A stretch of DNA of 25,598 nucleotides. Source: a virus. This document shows, piece after piece, positions 13,203-20,187 of this stretch (position 1 is its first letter; every line of letters starts with the position of its first letter). The notes under the pieces were generated by a model. The model ran no database searches, was not told the DNA's origin, and worked only from the letters and a program-made list of their open reading frames with translations. Made by a program: the position numbers and the translations under genes. Location: the IMG/VR virus record IMGVR_UViG_3300025647_004352, positions 1 to 25,598 of that record. The stretch is one strand, 5' to 3'.

Positions 13203-14826
13203 AAAAATAGTTTTTTCAAAAGAAGCTAGAAATCAACTGCTAGAAGGAGTAGATCAACTAGCAGATGCAGTAGTAGCTACATTAGGTCCATCAGGACGAA
13301 ATGTAATCATCGAACAGGATATGGGGAGTCCAATATCAACCAAAGATGGAGTTACAGTAGCTAAATCAATAGATTTAGAAGATAGGGTACAGAATATTGG
13401 AGCACAGTTAGTTAAACAGGCTTCAATCAGAACTGGAGAACAAGCCGGTGACGGCACAACAACCTCTACACTACTTGCTAGAGAGATATACAAACAAGGA
13501 CTCCAGTTTATGAAAAAAGGAGCTAATGCAGTAGATATTAAAAGAGGAATTGATCAGGCAGTAAAAGAAGTAGTAGAGTATTTAGAAAACTATTCAAAAG
13601 ATATAACGGACGAAGAACAACTTAAACAAGTCGCTACTATTTCAGCCAACAACGATACAGAAGTTGGTAAGTTAATTTCCACAGCCATGGATAAAGTAGG
13701 TAGAGATGGAGTTATTACAATCGAAGAGTCACGTACAGGAGAAACATACCTTGAAACAGTAGAGGGTATGCAATTCAATCGCGGTTACAAGTCTCCTTAC
13801 TTCGTAACAGATAATAACTCAATGCAAGCTGTTCTTCGTGATCCGTTAATTCTTATTACAGATAAGAGATTAAATCATGTTAAAGAACTACTTCCTATCT
13901 TAGAAGCAGTATCTCAACAGAATAAGGCACTACTTATCATCGCCGAAGATATCGACGGAGAGGCACTTTCTACCTTAGTGGTAAACAAGATGAGAGGCAT
14001 TCTTCAAGCCGTAGTAGTTAAAGCACCGGACTTTGGAGACCGTAAAAAAGCTATCCTAGAAGATATTGCTACACTTACAGGCGGAACGGTAATTTCAACT
14101 GAGAAAGGAATGAGACTAGATAAGTTTGATACTACCTGGTTAGGTAAAGCTAAAAAAGTAACAGTAGGAAAAGAAGTAACAACAATTATCGATGCACAAG
14201 GACAAGAAGAAAGTATAGAACAGCGAATAAATGAAATTAGAGCGCAAATTGATGAGAGTAACTCTCCTTATGAAATCGAGAAATTACAAGAAAGATTAGC
14301 ATCTTTCATTGGTGGAGTAGCAATCGTACATGTGGGAGGACATACAGAGGTTGAAATGAAAGAAAAGAAAGACCGTGTTGATGACGCACTACATGCAACT
14401 AAAGCTGCTCTAGAAGAAGGAATATTACCAGGAGGAGGGATAGCACTATTAAATGCATCTAAGATGTTAGCTCAAATTATAAACAAAGTAGAAGGAGATG
14501 AACAAGCAGGATACGACATTGTAGTACAGGCTACAGAAAAACCTTTCTACCAGATTTTAGAAAATGCAGGATATTCAAAGCAAGAAGCTCAAGACATAGA
14601 AGAAGAAATAATGAACGCTAAAGAAGAGTGGTACGGATATAATCCAAGAATTAAAGAATACGCACATATGCTAACCTCAGGAATTATAGATCCAACTAAA
14701 GTTACAAGGCTGGCACTAGAAAATGCTGCTTCAGTAGCAGGTACAATGTTAATAACAGAAGCAGTAATATCTAATATCAAAGAAAAAGATACTGCCAAAG
14801 AAGTTGATCCAAATATGTTTATGTAA
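13195..14826 (+). CDS. groEL: GroEL chaperonin
   Basis: A full-length chaperonin of 543 aa. ATP-binding and hydrolysis motifs are intact: [61 protein letters not shown], and the end [10 protein letters not shown]...[22 protein letters not shown]. The apical domain (about 185-370) is complete. The usual Gly-Gly-Met repeat at the C-terminus is missing; it ends DPNMFM, so the cavity floor tail differs from that of bacterial GroEL. With groES (8-base overlap) and hsp20 it forms a chaperone island that probably folds phage structural or replication proteins independently of host supply. Host origin by transfer is likely, but codon use matches the neighbours. Confidence 0.97.
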   Translation: MNKKIVFSKEARNQLLEGVDQLADAVVATLGPSGRNVIIEQDMGSPISTKDGVTVAKSIDLEDRVQNIGAQLVKQASIRTGEQAGDGTTTSTLLAREIYKQGLQFMKKGANAVDIKRGIDQAVKEVVEYLENYSKDITDEEQLKQVATISANNDTEVGKLISTAMDKVGRDGVITIEESRTGETYLETVEGMQFNRGYKSPYFVTDNNSMQAVLRDPLILITDKRLNHVKELLPILEAVSQQNKALLIIAEDIDGEALSTLVVNKMRGILQAVVVKAPDFGDRKKAILEDIATLTGGTVISTEKGMRLDKFDTTWLGKAKKVTVGKEVTTIIDAQGQEESIEQRINEIRAQIDESNSPYEIEKLQERLASFIGGVAIVHVGGHTEVEMKEKKDRVDDALHATKAALEEGILPGGGIALLNASKMLAQIINKVEGDEQAGYDIVVQATEKPFYQILENAGYSKQEAQDIEEEIMNAKEEWYGYNPRIKEYAHMLTSGIIDPTKVTRLALENAASVAGTMLITEAVISNIKEKDTAKEVDPNMFM

Positions 14827-15128
14827 TGGATAACATTATAGTTAGAGAATATAAGAACAGTTACGGATTACTAGATAAATGGACGTATAGGGGTAATACG
14901 TTAATTAAAACAGAATTTTCATACCCAAAACAGATTACAAATAAAAAAACAAAAACAATGAGTAAAAAACAAGAAGTATTTGAACAAATTGAAGCTCTTT
15001 ACCAATCTTTTGCAGAAGAGCATAACGGAAAGACTAAAAAATCTCAATCTAATGCTCGTAAGTATATTGGAGAGATTAAAAAGCTAGTTACAGAATACCG
15101 AAAGGAATCAGTAGCAGAAAGCAAGTAA
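14826..15128 (+). CDS. Histone H1/Hc1-like protein, with possible N-terminal extension
   Basis: Residues 45-100 of this frame read MSKKQEVFEQIEALYQSFAE and QSNARKYIGEIKKLVTEYRK, with a basic end. This matches the short Hc1-type histone-like proteins of Bacteroidota, which bind and compact DNA. An internal ATG at 14958, after a long A-rich stretch typical of starts here, gives the normal 56-aa form. The frame is open back to ATG 14826, which overlaps the groEL stop (TAATG) as other coupled genes do. That adds 44 residues ([20 protein letters not shown] and on) with no resemblance to the family. Either both forms are made or the longer one is a fusion. The DNA-binding role is by family. Confidence 0.72.
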   Translation: MDNIIVREYKNSYGLLDKWTYRGNTLIKTEFSYPKQITNKKTKTMSKKQEVFEQIEALYQSFAEEHNGKTKKSQSNARKYIGEIKKLVTEYRKESVAESK

Positions 15129-15306
15129 ATGAGCAAAGGGAGGGGGCGCTACTCTCTCTTGGCTTTGCCACGCGCAAATTAATAAAAGAACTTACCACGC
15201 TTTAACGGATTAGGGACTCCCCAGTCGAGCGTACCAAGGCAGGTCATTTGTAAAGGCCCTTTCGATATCGGACGGGTCTTTTCAATAACAATAAGGGAGT
15301 ACAGTT
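15129..15306 (+). ncRNA. GC-rich, foldable segment; candidate non-coding RNA
   Basis: This 178-base gap is visibly richer in G and C than the rest of the window and has no convincing coding frame (a 17-codon frame starts at 15129). It contains several stems. GCGC (15146-15149) pairs with GCGC (15172-15175) around TGGC-TTT-GCCA. CGCT (15198-15201) pairs with AGCG (15228-15231) around GACT-CCCC-AGTC. A terminator-like hairpin lies near the end. An independently expressed small RNA or a long structured leader would explain it. It has no tRNA or tmRNA layout. Confidence 0.4.
15253..15284 (+). terminator. Terminator-like hairpin at the end of the GC-rich segment
   Basis: AAGGCCC (15253-15259) pairs with GGGTCTT (15274-15280), with one G-U pair. 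The loop holds the palindrome CGATATCG, and TTTT ends the structure. It could terminate the groEL-histone transcript or define the 3' end of a small RNA. Confidence 0.5.
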
Positions 15307-15444
15307 ATGAATAAAACAAAGAAATTAGAGACAGTAGCGCTAACCTCCCAAGAATGGATGGAAGCATTAGTAGTCCCCTTGCCCGAGAAAAATAAAAAGA
15401 AATACATAAGGAAGCAAAAACATAAAAATAAAAGTTATGAGTGA
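15307..15444 (+). CDS. Small basic hypothetical protein (45 aa)
   Basis: The frame begins at an ATG preceded directly by ACAGTT (AGTTATG context) and reads MNKTKKLETVALTSQEWMEA, ending in a Lys-rich tail (KNKKKYIRKQKHKNKSYE). It overlaps the next gene by 8 bases. The very basic C-terminus could bind nucleic acid. No family is recognised. Confidence 0.6.
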   Translation: MNKTKKLETVALTSQEWMEALVVPLPEKNKKKYIRKQKHKNKSYE

Positions 15445-15634
15445 TTCTATTAAAAAGTATTACGAACTTGTGGAAGATGGCAAGATCGATACATACAACA
15501 AGACTGTGAGTACTTACACTGAATTAGAACTAGCAGAGACTGTAGTAAATATTGCGCGACATTATAAAGAGGCGCAGGCTGGTCTGGTCTTGAAGATGGC
15601 TAAAGATGAATTGAATGCAAAAAAAAGTACGTAA
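15437..15634 (+). CDS. Small hypothetical protein (65 aa)
   Basis: The frame starts in the AAAGTTATG context and encodes a soluble, mostly helical peptide (MSDSIKKYYELVEDGKIDTY, then LAETVVNIARHYKEAQAGLV). It overlaps the basic 45-aa gene by 8 bases, so the two are probably translated together. There is no membrane segment or metal motif. Function is unknown. Confidence 0.7.
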   Translation: MSDSIKKYYELVEDGKIDTYNKTVSTYTELELAETVVNIARHYKEAQAGLVLKMAKDELNAKKST

Positions 15635-15669
15635 CTAACCCTAAATACACCACCTTACTAAAAACAAAT

Positions 15670-15891
15670 ATGGAACAAAACCTAAGCTTAGACCTCTCAC
15701 AAACCTCTTCAATAAGTTGTGAAGAATGCGGTCACATACATTTTCAACAAGTCCTAATTATTAGAAAAGCCTCAGGACTATTAACCGGAACAGGTAAACC
15801 TACTTACATACCGATACCTGTATTTGCCTGTACAAAATGCGGGCATGTAAATACGGAATTTTTGCCCAAAGAAGTACAAACATTAGATTAA
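15670..15891 (+). CDS. Zinc-ribbon protein (73 aa), conserved phage type
   Basis: Two CxxC pairs, CEECG (17-21) and CTKCG (54-58), are separated by about 36 residues and flank a basic beta hairpin (QVLIIRKASGLLTGTGKPTY). They define a zinc ribbon. The segments PIPVFACTKCGHVNTEFLP and LDLSQTSSISCEECGH resemble small zinc-ribbon proteins found near structural genes of large phages of Bacteroidota and T4-like groups. That likeness is from memory. A structural or regulatory scaffold role is possible. It is followed by a strong terminator. Confidence 0.78.
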   Translation: MEQNLSLDLSQTSSISCEECGHIHFQQVLIIRKASGLLTGTGKPTYIPIPVFACTKCGHVNTEFLPKEVQTLD

Positions 15892-15921
15892 AATAAACTT
15901 AATACATTTTAAACCTAGAGT

Positions 15922-15954
15922 ATGCCCCCTCTCTAAGGTAGGGGGTATTTCTTT
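15922..15954 (+). terminator. Strong Rho-independent terminator
   Basis: ATGCCCCCT (15922-15930) pairs with AGGGGGTAT (15940-15948), a 9-bp stem with one G-U pair, then TTTCTTT. It separates the zinc-ribbon gene from the lysis module. Confidence 0.9.
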
Positions 15955-15972
15955 ATGTACAAATAGGTACAT
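15955..15972 (+). promoter_or_regulatory. Perfect inverted repeat after the terminator
   Basis: ATGTAC (15955-15960) and GTACAT (15967-15972) flank AAATAG. It lies about 145 bases upstream of the lysis genes. No T-tract follows. It may be an operator or part of an extended terminator. The rest of the gap to 16073 is pyrimidine-rich with no gene. Confidence 0.35.
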
Positions 15973-16073
15973 GCCTATCCTTACTAATCTTACTAAAGAA
16001 TTAGCAGTTTTCCTTTCAATAATACCTCCTCCTCTTCTTTAATTCCAAAAGTAATGGAAAGCATAATATTCAC

Positions 16074-16091
16074 TATTTATATTAGAATAAA
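16074..16091 (+). promoter_or_regulatory. Promoter-like element before the lysis module
   Basis: TATTTATATTAGAATAAA lies 27 bases before the ATG at 16118. It matches the extended form of the motif at 18311 and 664, following a strong terminator at 15922. Confidence 0.55.
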
Positions 16092-16117
16092 TCAGTTTCT
16101 TATTAATATGTTATTAT

Positions 16118-16402
16118 ATGTTTAATTACTTAAAAAATAAATTTATGGCATTTAGAGACATCTTCAAAAAGTCAAGTGATTTCAATGAAAAAACAGTTAT
16201 TGGGTTTTTAGCATTTGCAGTAATGGTATTTGCAATTGTGGTTGACCTGATAACAGGATTTTTAGGAAGGTCGTTAGAAATAAACGAATATATCTTCGAT
16301 GCATTCATGTGGATCGTACTAGGATCATTCCTACCGGATGTATTAGAAAAATTTGCAGAAATAAGAAATAATAAAAAAAATAACAACACCGAAGAAACAT
16401 AA
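16118..16402 (+). CDS. Small membrane protein, holin candidate
   Basis: The protein (94 aa) has two predicted membrane segments, TVIGFLAFAVMVFAIVVDLI (about 26-45) and YIFDAFMWIVLGSFLPDVLE (about 58-77). The N-terminus and the tail (EIRNNKKNNNTEET) are charged. Size, topology and position 3 bases before the endolysin gene suggest a class II-type holin or an accessory lysis membrane protein. ATG 16145 (MAFRDIFKK) is an alternative start that would keep both segments. The gene at 17037 is a second holin candidate, so which of them forms the lesion is unclear. Confidence 0.75.
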   Translation: MFNYLKNKFMAFRDIFKKSSDFNEKTVIGFLAFAVMVFAIVVDLITGFLGRSLEINEYIFDAFMWIVLGSFLPDVLEKFAEIRNNKKNNNTEET

Positions 16403-16405
16403 CCT

Positions 16406-17023
16406 ATGAGCTTAAAAAGTTTACAAGAAAAGGTAGGAGTAGCAGCAGATGGAATATTCGGACCAGGTACAATGAAAGCAGCTATGGCGTTCTATAAACT
16501 AACACCTGTTAGAGCAGCACACTTCTTTGCTCAAACAGCCCACGAATCTGGAAACTTTAAAACATTTTCAGAAAACTTAAATTATTCAGCAGACGGACTA
16601 AATAAAATCTTTCCTAAGTATTTTAAAAATGCCGGTAAAGATGCTAACAACTACAGTCGTAACCCAGAAAAAATAGCAAACGTTGTATATGCCTCAAGAA
16701 TGGGCAATGGGAATGAAGCATCAGGAGAAGGTTGGAGATTCAAAGGCAGAGGAGCTCTTCAACTAACAGGAAAAAGTAACTACCTAGCATTTGCAGAATA
16801 CCTGAATAAACCTGAGATTACAGATAACCCAGACTTAGTGGCAACTACGTATTCTTTTGAATCAGCAATGTTTTTCTTTGACAAGAATAAATTATGGAGT
16901 ATCTGTGACAAAGGAGTAGACGACACAGCTATAACAACTCTTACTAAGAGAATTAACGGAGGTACTCATGGATTAGAAGACCGAATAGAGAAAACTAGAA
17001 AATACTTCCAATACGTTAAATAA
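16406..17023 (+). CDS. GH19 endolysin with N-terminal peptidoglycan-binding segment
   Basis: The 205-aa enzyme begins with a short peptidoglycan-binding repeat (LQEKVGVAADGIFGPGTMKA, 6-25) followed by a chitinase/lysozyme-type GH19 domain. FFAQTAHESGNFKTFSENLN (40-59) places catalytic E47 and the second acid E56. GWRFKGRGALQLTGKSNY is the substrate-cleft signature. These enzymes cut the beta-1,4 glycan of peptidoglycan. There is no signal peptide, so release depends on a holin, and candidates flank it on both sides. It is the endolysin of the lysis module with high confidence. Confidence 0.93.
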   Translation: MSLKSLQEKVGVAADGIFGPGTMKAAMAFYKLTPVRAAHFFAQTAHESGNFKTFSENLNYSADGLNKIFPKYFKNAGKDANNYSRNPEKIANVVYASRMGNGNEASGEGWRFKGRGALQLTGKSNYLAFAEYLNKPEITDNPDLVATTYSFESAMFFFDKNKLWSICDKGVDDTAITTLTKRINGGTHGLEDRIEKTRKYFQYVK

Positions 17024-17036
17024 CTAAATAGGTAAT

Positions 17037-17456
17037 ATGAAAACTCCACTTCTAATCACACTATCCTTGACAACAGCCTGCGCATTTATAGGGACATATT
17101 TTATGGACCTAACAACTAGTAACATTGAACAATACCTTTCTGTAGCATTTGTAGTATTTGCTGATGGATTCTTTGGTATATGGGCTGGAACTAAAAGAGA
17201 AGGGTTTCAAACCTACAAAGCATTAAAAGTACTAAAGACATTTGGATTTTGGATAATAATACTCTCAGCAATACTGACTATTGAGAAAGGCTTTGATGGT
17301 ACATCTTGGCTGAGCGAAACTATCATAGCTCCTTTCCTAATATTTCAGTTAATTTCTATACTTAAAAATGCATCGATGGTTGGTATAATAAAAAATGAGT
17401 TAGTAAATCAAATACTTGATAAACTAGATAGACATAAAGGAGAAAGAGAAGAATGA
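17037..17456 (+). CDS. Holin-like membrane protein (Phage_holin_4-like)
   Basis: The protein (139 aa) has about four membrane segments: LLITLSLTTACAFIGTYF, IEQYLSVAFVVFADGFFGIW, FGFWIIILSAILTI and ETIIAPFLIFQLISIL. A charged loop AGTKREGFQTYKALKVLKT follows the F-x-D-x-x-x-G-I-W motif, as in toxin-secretion/phage-lysis holins (Phage_holin_4). The tail is basic and acidic (LDKLDRHKGEREE). It lies 13 bases after the endolysin and overlaps the next gene by 4 bases. It most likely forms the membrane lesion that frees the endolysin. Confidence 0.75.
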   Translation: MKTPLLITLSLTTACAFIGTYFMDLTTSNIEQYLSVAFVVFADGFFGIWAGTKREGFQTYKALKVLKTFGFWIIILSAILTIEKGFDGTSWLSETIIAPFLIFQLISILKNASMVGIIKNELVNQILDKLDRHKGEREE

Positions 17457-17587
17457 AAGACACACTTGTAAATAAAGATTATAAGTACTTTACGGACGGT
17501 AAATACGATGTTAATATCATAGGAATTAGAAATTCATCAACACATGATGATACTACTAACAAGTTTGACGATACCATTACACTTTGA
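17453..17587 (+). CDS. 44-residue protein, possible 5' remnant of a larger gene
   Basis: ATG 17453 overlaps the holin-like stop (ATGA). The frame reads MKDTLVNKDYKYFTDGKYDV, then NIIGIRNSSTHDDTTNKFDD and TITL, ending at TGA 17585. The run D-G-x-Y-D-x-N-I-I-G-I-R-N and N-K-F-D-D-T-I looks like the N-terminus of a larger phage protein family I have seen near lysis genes. Continuing past the TGA in frame gives YKDDANE before a TAG at 17609, which also looks like such a protein. It may therefore be a truncated remnant, or a short gene in its own right. Confidence in the remnant idea is low. Confidence 0.5.
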   Translation: MKDTLVNKDYKYFTDGKYDVNIIGIRNSSTHDDTTNKFDDTITL

Positions 17588-17594
17588 TATAAAG

Positions 17595-18011
17595 ATGATG
17601 CTAATGAATAGCAATATTATTAATACGAAACTAAAGAATATCTACAGCTACTTACTATTTGCAATCGTTGGAGGCTTCATAGCATGGATGGTATTTGGGC
17701 AGGAACCTATTAAGGTAGACGTCAAAGGATACAAGATTAAAATCTCTAACTTAGAAAAATTAGTTGATTCAACATATAGTATGAATACAGAGTTAACATC
17801 TAAGGTTAACGAACTGACTACTATAGTACAAGAGTCAGATACAAAGATTAAACAACTAAACGGACGAATTTGGACCATTAAAAAAGAAACAGATGAAAAA
17901 CTCAATACTGTTAATAGTTATTCTGATGATGAACTTATCAGCTTTTTCACAGAACGCTACAGATACCTTAAAGATTCAATTGCCAAAGGTAATAGTAAAG
18001 GAAGTAATTAA
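17595..18011 (+). CDS. Membrane-anchored coiled-coil protein, i-spanin-like candidate
   Basis: From ATG 17595 the product is 138 aa. It has a short basic start, one membrane helix (YSYLLFAIVGGFIAWMVFGQ) and a long coiled-coil-like periplasmic part (ISNLEKLVDSTYSMNTELTS, KVNELTTIVQESDTKIKQLN). It ends in DDELISFFTERYRYLKDSIA. One N-terminal membrane anchor plus a coiled coil just after the endolysin and holin is the layout of i-spanins (Rz). The upstream in-frame ATG 17544 lies inside the 44-aa frame and is less likely. ATGs at 17598 and 17604 are further options. Its last 119 bases overlap the next gene in another frame. Confidence 0.72.
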   Translation: MMLMNSNIINTKLKNIYSYLLFAIVGGFIAWMVFGQEPIKVDVKGYKIKISNLEKLVDSTYSMNTELTSKVNELTTIVQESDTKIKQLNGRIWTIKKETDEKLNTVNSYSDDELISFFTERYRYLKDSIAKGNSKGSN

Positions 18012-18300
18012 AGACTTAATTAAAGGAGACGCCAGCAAAAAAGAAGTAGAAGTACTGAATGATATCATTACTCAGAAAGACATCCAGCTTACCGCTAATG
18101 ATACAATTATAGCTACGTTAAATCAAAAGATTATAAATTTCGAATATATTATTCTTAATAAAGATAAACAAGGTACTTTATCAGAACAACTAACAAAAGA
18201 TTTAGAGAAAGCTTTAAAACAATCTAAAAGAAGGACATTTTTCTACAAAGTAGGAACTGGAGTGGGTGCAGTCGCAGTACTATTGCTACTGTCTAAGTAA
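17893..18300 (+). CDS. Secreted coiled-coil protein with C-terminal membrane segment (overlapping gene)
   Basis: The 135-aa product starts inside the previous gene, in a different frame, and overlaps it by 119 bases. It has a clear signal peptide (MKNSILLIVILMMNLSAFSQ) with a cleavage end AFSQ often seen in Bacteroidota, and a helical/coiled middle with KDIQLTANDTIIATLNQKII. A C-terminal membrane helix after RRTFFYKVGTGVGAVAVLLL completes it. There is no lipobox Cys, so it is not a classical Rz1 lipoprotein. A deep out-of-frame overlap of two envelope-spanning proteins after an endolysin recalls Rz/Rz1, so a spanin-type pair for outer membrane disruption is the best guess. Confidence 0.75.
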   Translation: MKNSILLIVILMMNLSAFSQNATDTLKIQLPKVIVKEVIKDLIKGDASKKEVEVLNDIITQKDIQLTANDTIIATLNQKIINFEYIILNKDKQGTLSEQLTKDLEKALKQSKRRTFFYKVGTGVGAVAVLLLLSK

Positions 18301-18310
18301 TATATTCCTC

Positions 18311-18329
18311 TATTTATAATTAAATAAAC
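18311..18329 (+). promoter_or_regulatory. Promoter-like element before the large membrane protein
   Basis: TATTTATAATTAAATAAAC lies directly before the ATG at 18332 in a 31-base gap. It is of the same type as the copy at 16074. Confidence 0.5.
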
Positions 18330-18331
18330 AC

Positions 18332-19573
18332 ATGCTGAAAAGAATTAGAAAAGGAATATTTCCATCTATAATAGCCTTCTCTGCACTATCAGTCTCAGCT
18401 TCTGCTGCTTTTTACTCAGTTAGCGGACTTAGCAAACTATTTGCTGGAGCATCTTTTGAAGTTGTAATTATGGCTAGTTCCTTAGAAGTGGCTAAGCTAG
18501 TTATAGCGTCTCTCCTGTATCAATACTGGAATGATTTAAATAAGTACCTTAGGACGTATTTATCTATCTCATCTCTTATACTAATCTTGATTACCTCAAT
18601 GGGTATTTACGGATTTCTATCAGCAGCTTACCAAGAGACAGCTAATAAAGCTGGGAATATAGATGCACAAGTAGCTCTTATACAAGTTAAGAGAGATAAT
18701 ATAAAAGAACAATTAACTACATACACTCAGGAAAAGACCTCCGTTAATACCTCTATCAATGAACTCCGAACAGGCCTGTCAAATAATAAAATCCAATACA
18801 GAGATAAAGACGGGAATATAATTACATCTACCTCCAGTGCAACTAGAAAAGCCTTAGAAAAACAATTAGAACAAGCTACAGAAAGACAGTCTGCTGTAAA
18901 TACAAAAACAGATGAATTAAATGAAAAACTATTTGAATACGAGACCGAAATAGTAGAAATATCTAATAATTCAGAATTAGCAGGAGAATTAGGACCCTTG
19001 AAATACCTATCAGGGCTTACAGGGGTACCTATGGATAAAATTATAAACATACTGCTTTTAATTATTATATTTGTTTTTGATCCACTAGCAATATCCTTAG
19101 TAATAGCAGCTAACTTTGCTTTTGATAAAGCATACCCTAAAAAAAAATATAAAGAAAACCTATATGGGGAATTTGAAGAAGACGGCCCATGGAATGACTT
19201 AGATGACGAACTACCAGAACCTAATGAAGAAGTTAAAGAAGTACAAAAACAAATAACTATTGATATGATGGAGGCTGATGAAGCATCTGGGCCATATAAT
19301 GAAGAGAAAAATGATAAAAGGATGGAAATTATAGGCGAAAATAGAAATGATAGAAAATATTATTCAGAAATAGAAGCAGCAGGTGAAGAACTGGCAATAC
19401 CGGAACAACCCTCAGAGAGCGACATAACAAACCTGAGGTCTGAAAAAAAAGAAATAGAGAGGATATTGCAGAAAACACCAAGCAAGTATAGAGTAAAGTT
19501 TACGGACGGAACAGAAGGATGGATTCCAAAGAATATGAAAGATTTAGAGGAAAATAAAATAATATACATGTAA
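18332..19573 (+). CDS. Large coiled-coil membrane protein (413 aa), unknown function
   Basis: The protein has three membrane segments near the N-terminus (about 10-30, 40-64 and 76-98). A coiled-coil stretch follows at about 110-210 (RDNIKEQLTTYTQEKTSVNT, ALEKQLEQATERQSAV), then a fourth segment (about 236-264, INILLLIIIFVFDPLAISLV). A long acidic cytoplasmic tail ends in a small beta motif KYRVKFTDGTEGWIPKN. The stretch FSALSVSASAAFYSVSGLSK resembles uncharacterised membrane proteins of large phages of Bacteroidota. The topology with a loop facing the periplasm and a large acidic tail could anchor something to the membrane. It has its own promoter-like element. Function is unknown. Confidence 0.85.
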   Translation: MLKRIRKGIFPSIIAFSALSVSASAAFYSVSGLSKLFAGASFEVVIMASSLEVAKLVIASLLYQYWNDLNKYLRTYLSISSLILILITSMGIYGFLSAAYQETANKAGNIDAQVALIQVKRDNIKEQLTTYTQEKTSVNTSINELRTGLSNNKIQYRDKDGNIITSTSSATRKALEKQLEQATERQSAVNTKTDELNEKLFEYETEIVEISNNSELAGELGPLKYLSGLTGVPMDKIINILLLIIIFVFDPLAISLVIAANFAFDKAYPKKKYKENLYGEFEEDGPWNDLDDELPEPNEEVKEVQKQITIDMMEADEASGPYNEEKNDKRMEIIGENRNDRKYYSEIEAAGEELAIPEQPSESDITNLRSEKKEIERILQKTPSKYRVKFTDGTEGWIPKNMKDLEENKIIYM

Positions 19574-19584
19574 TATCAAAATTA

Positions 19585-19616
19585 AAGTTCGTATATTATA
19601 TCTACCTAAAGAACTT
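19585..19616 (+). promoter_or_regulatory. Inverted repeat enclosing a promoter-like element
   Basis: AAGTTC (19585-19590) and GAACTT (19611-19616) enclose GTATATTATATCTACCTAAA, which contains the TATATT half (19592-19597) of the shared element. The ATG at 19619 follows two bases later. It is a third example of the element held inside a stem. Confidence 0.45.
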
Positions 19617-19618
19617 AA

Positions 19619-19879
19619 ATGAAGCTACCAATTATAAGAACGCTCGTTCAAAACGATAATCTAAGTGATACTGATTTTCAGGCAGCAACCAGGGTGTTAG
19701 AGACAATAGCAGGAGCTAGAGGACTTACAGAAGAAGAGTTAGATGTTATTGGAGAACTACTCTCTAATATAGAAGGAGCAAAGAGAGTTTGGGATGATTA
19801 TAGAAATGTAGGAACTCCATTAAGGGATGCATTAAATAAATTTATGCAAAAAGTTATAAAATCAACTAAATTACTATGA
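19619..19879 (+). CDS. DUF6952-like small protein
   Basis: The 86-aa helical protein opens with MKLPIIRTLV and contains VLETIAGARGLTEEELDVIGELLSNIEGA (30-58). The pattern K-L-P-x-I-R and L-x-x-E-E-L-D-V-I-G-E-L-x-S-N-x-x-G-A is the one I associate with DUF6952, small proteins of Bacteroidota and their phages. The tail GTPLRDALNKFMQKVIKS appears to be the phage version. No activity is known. It overlaps the DUF3310 gene by 4 bases. Confidence 0.75.
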   Translation: MKLPIIRTLVQNDNLSDTDFQAATRVLETIAGARGLTEEELDVIGELLSNIEGAKRVWDDYRNVGTPLRDALNKFMQKVIKSTKLL

Positions 19880-20187
19880 CAAAAAACAGTGAAATTTATG
19901 GAGATGTAGTAAAACATACTGACCATAAAATAAAAAAAGAATGGGTTAATCATCCTGACCACTACGGAGGAAAAGATAACCCTTACGAAGCTATAAAAGT
20001 TATTGAAGCTTGGGAATTAGGATTTTGCCTAGGCAACACAATTAAATATATATCCAGAGCAGGTAAAAAAAATAATATAGTACAAGAGCTAAAAAAAGCT
20101 CTTTGGTATTTAGAGAGAGAAATTAAAAATCAAGAAAGTTGTGCCAAAAAAGATACCAAAAAAAGTAAAGGAAGTCTGGAACCATAA
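19876..20187 (+). CDS. DUF3310 protein (T7 gp1.7-like nucleotide kinase family)
   Basis: The 103-aa protein has the DUF3310 core: VNHPDHYGGKDNPYEAIKVI (about 24-43), EAWELGFCLGNTIKYISRAG (44-63) and ELKKALWYLEREI. This family is widespread in tailed phages, and T7 gp1.7, a member, phosphorylates dTMP/dGMP-type nucleotides. The Lys-rich C-terminus is outside the core. It overlaps the nuclease gene by 47 bases in another frame, which suggests coupling. A role in dNTP supply is plausible; the substrate is unknown. Confidence 0.87.
   Translation: MTKNSEIYGDVVKHTDHKIKKEWVNHPDHYGGKDNPYEAIKVIEAWELGFCLGNTIKYISRAGKKNNIVQELKKALWYLEREIKNQESCAKKDTKKSKGSLEP

Noticed and set aside
16055-16126. Short frame starting at ATGGAAAGC before the lysis module
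   Set aside because: It runs straight through the promoter-like element and overlaps the start of the membrane protein.
17585-17623. Alternative genetic code (TGA or TAG read as an amino acid)
   Set aside because: TGA and TAG end several intact genes in the window (for example TGA after queE and polA, TAG after the PRTase), so the standard code applies; a truncated gene is the simpler view.
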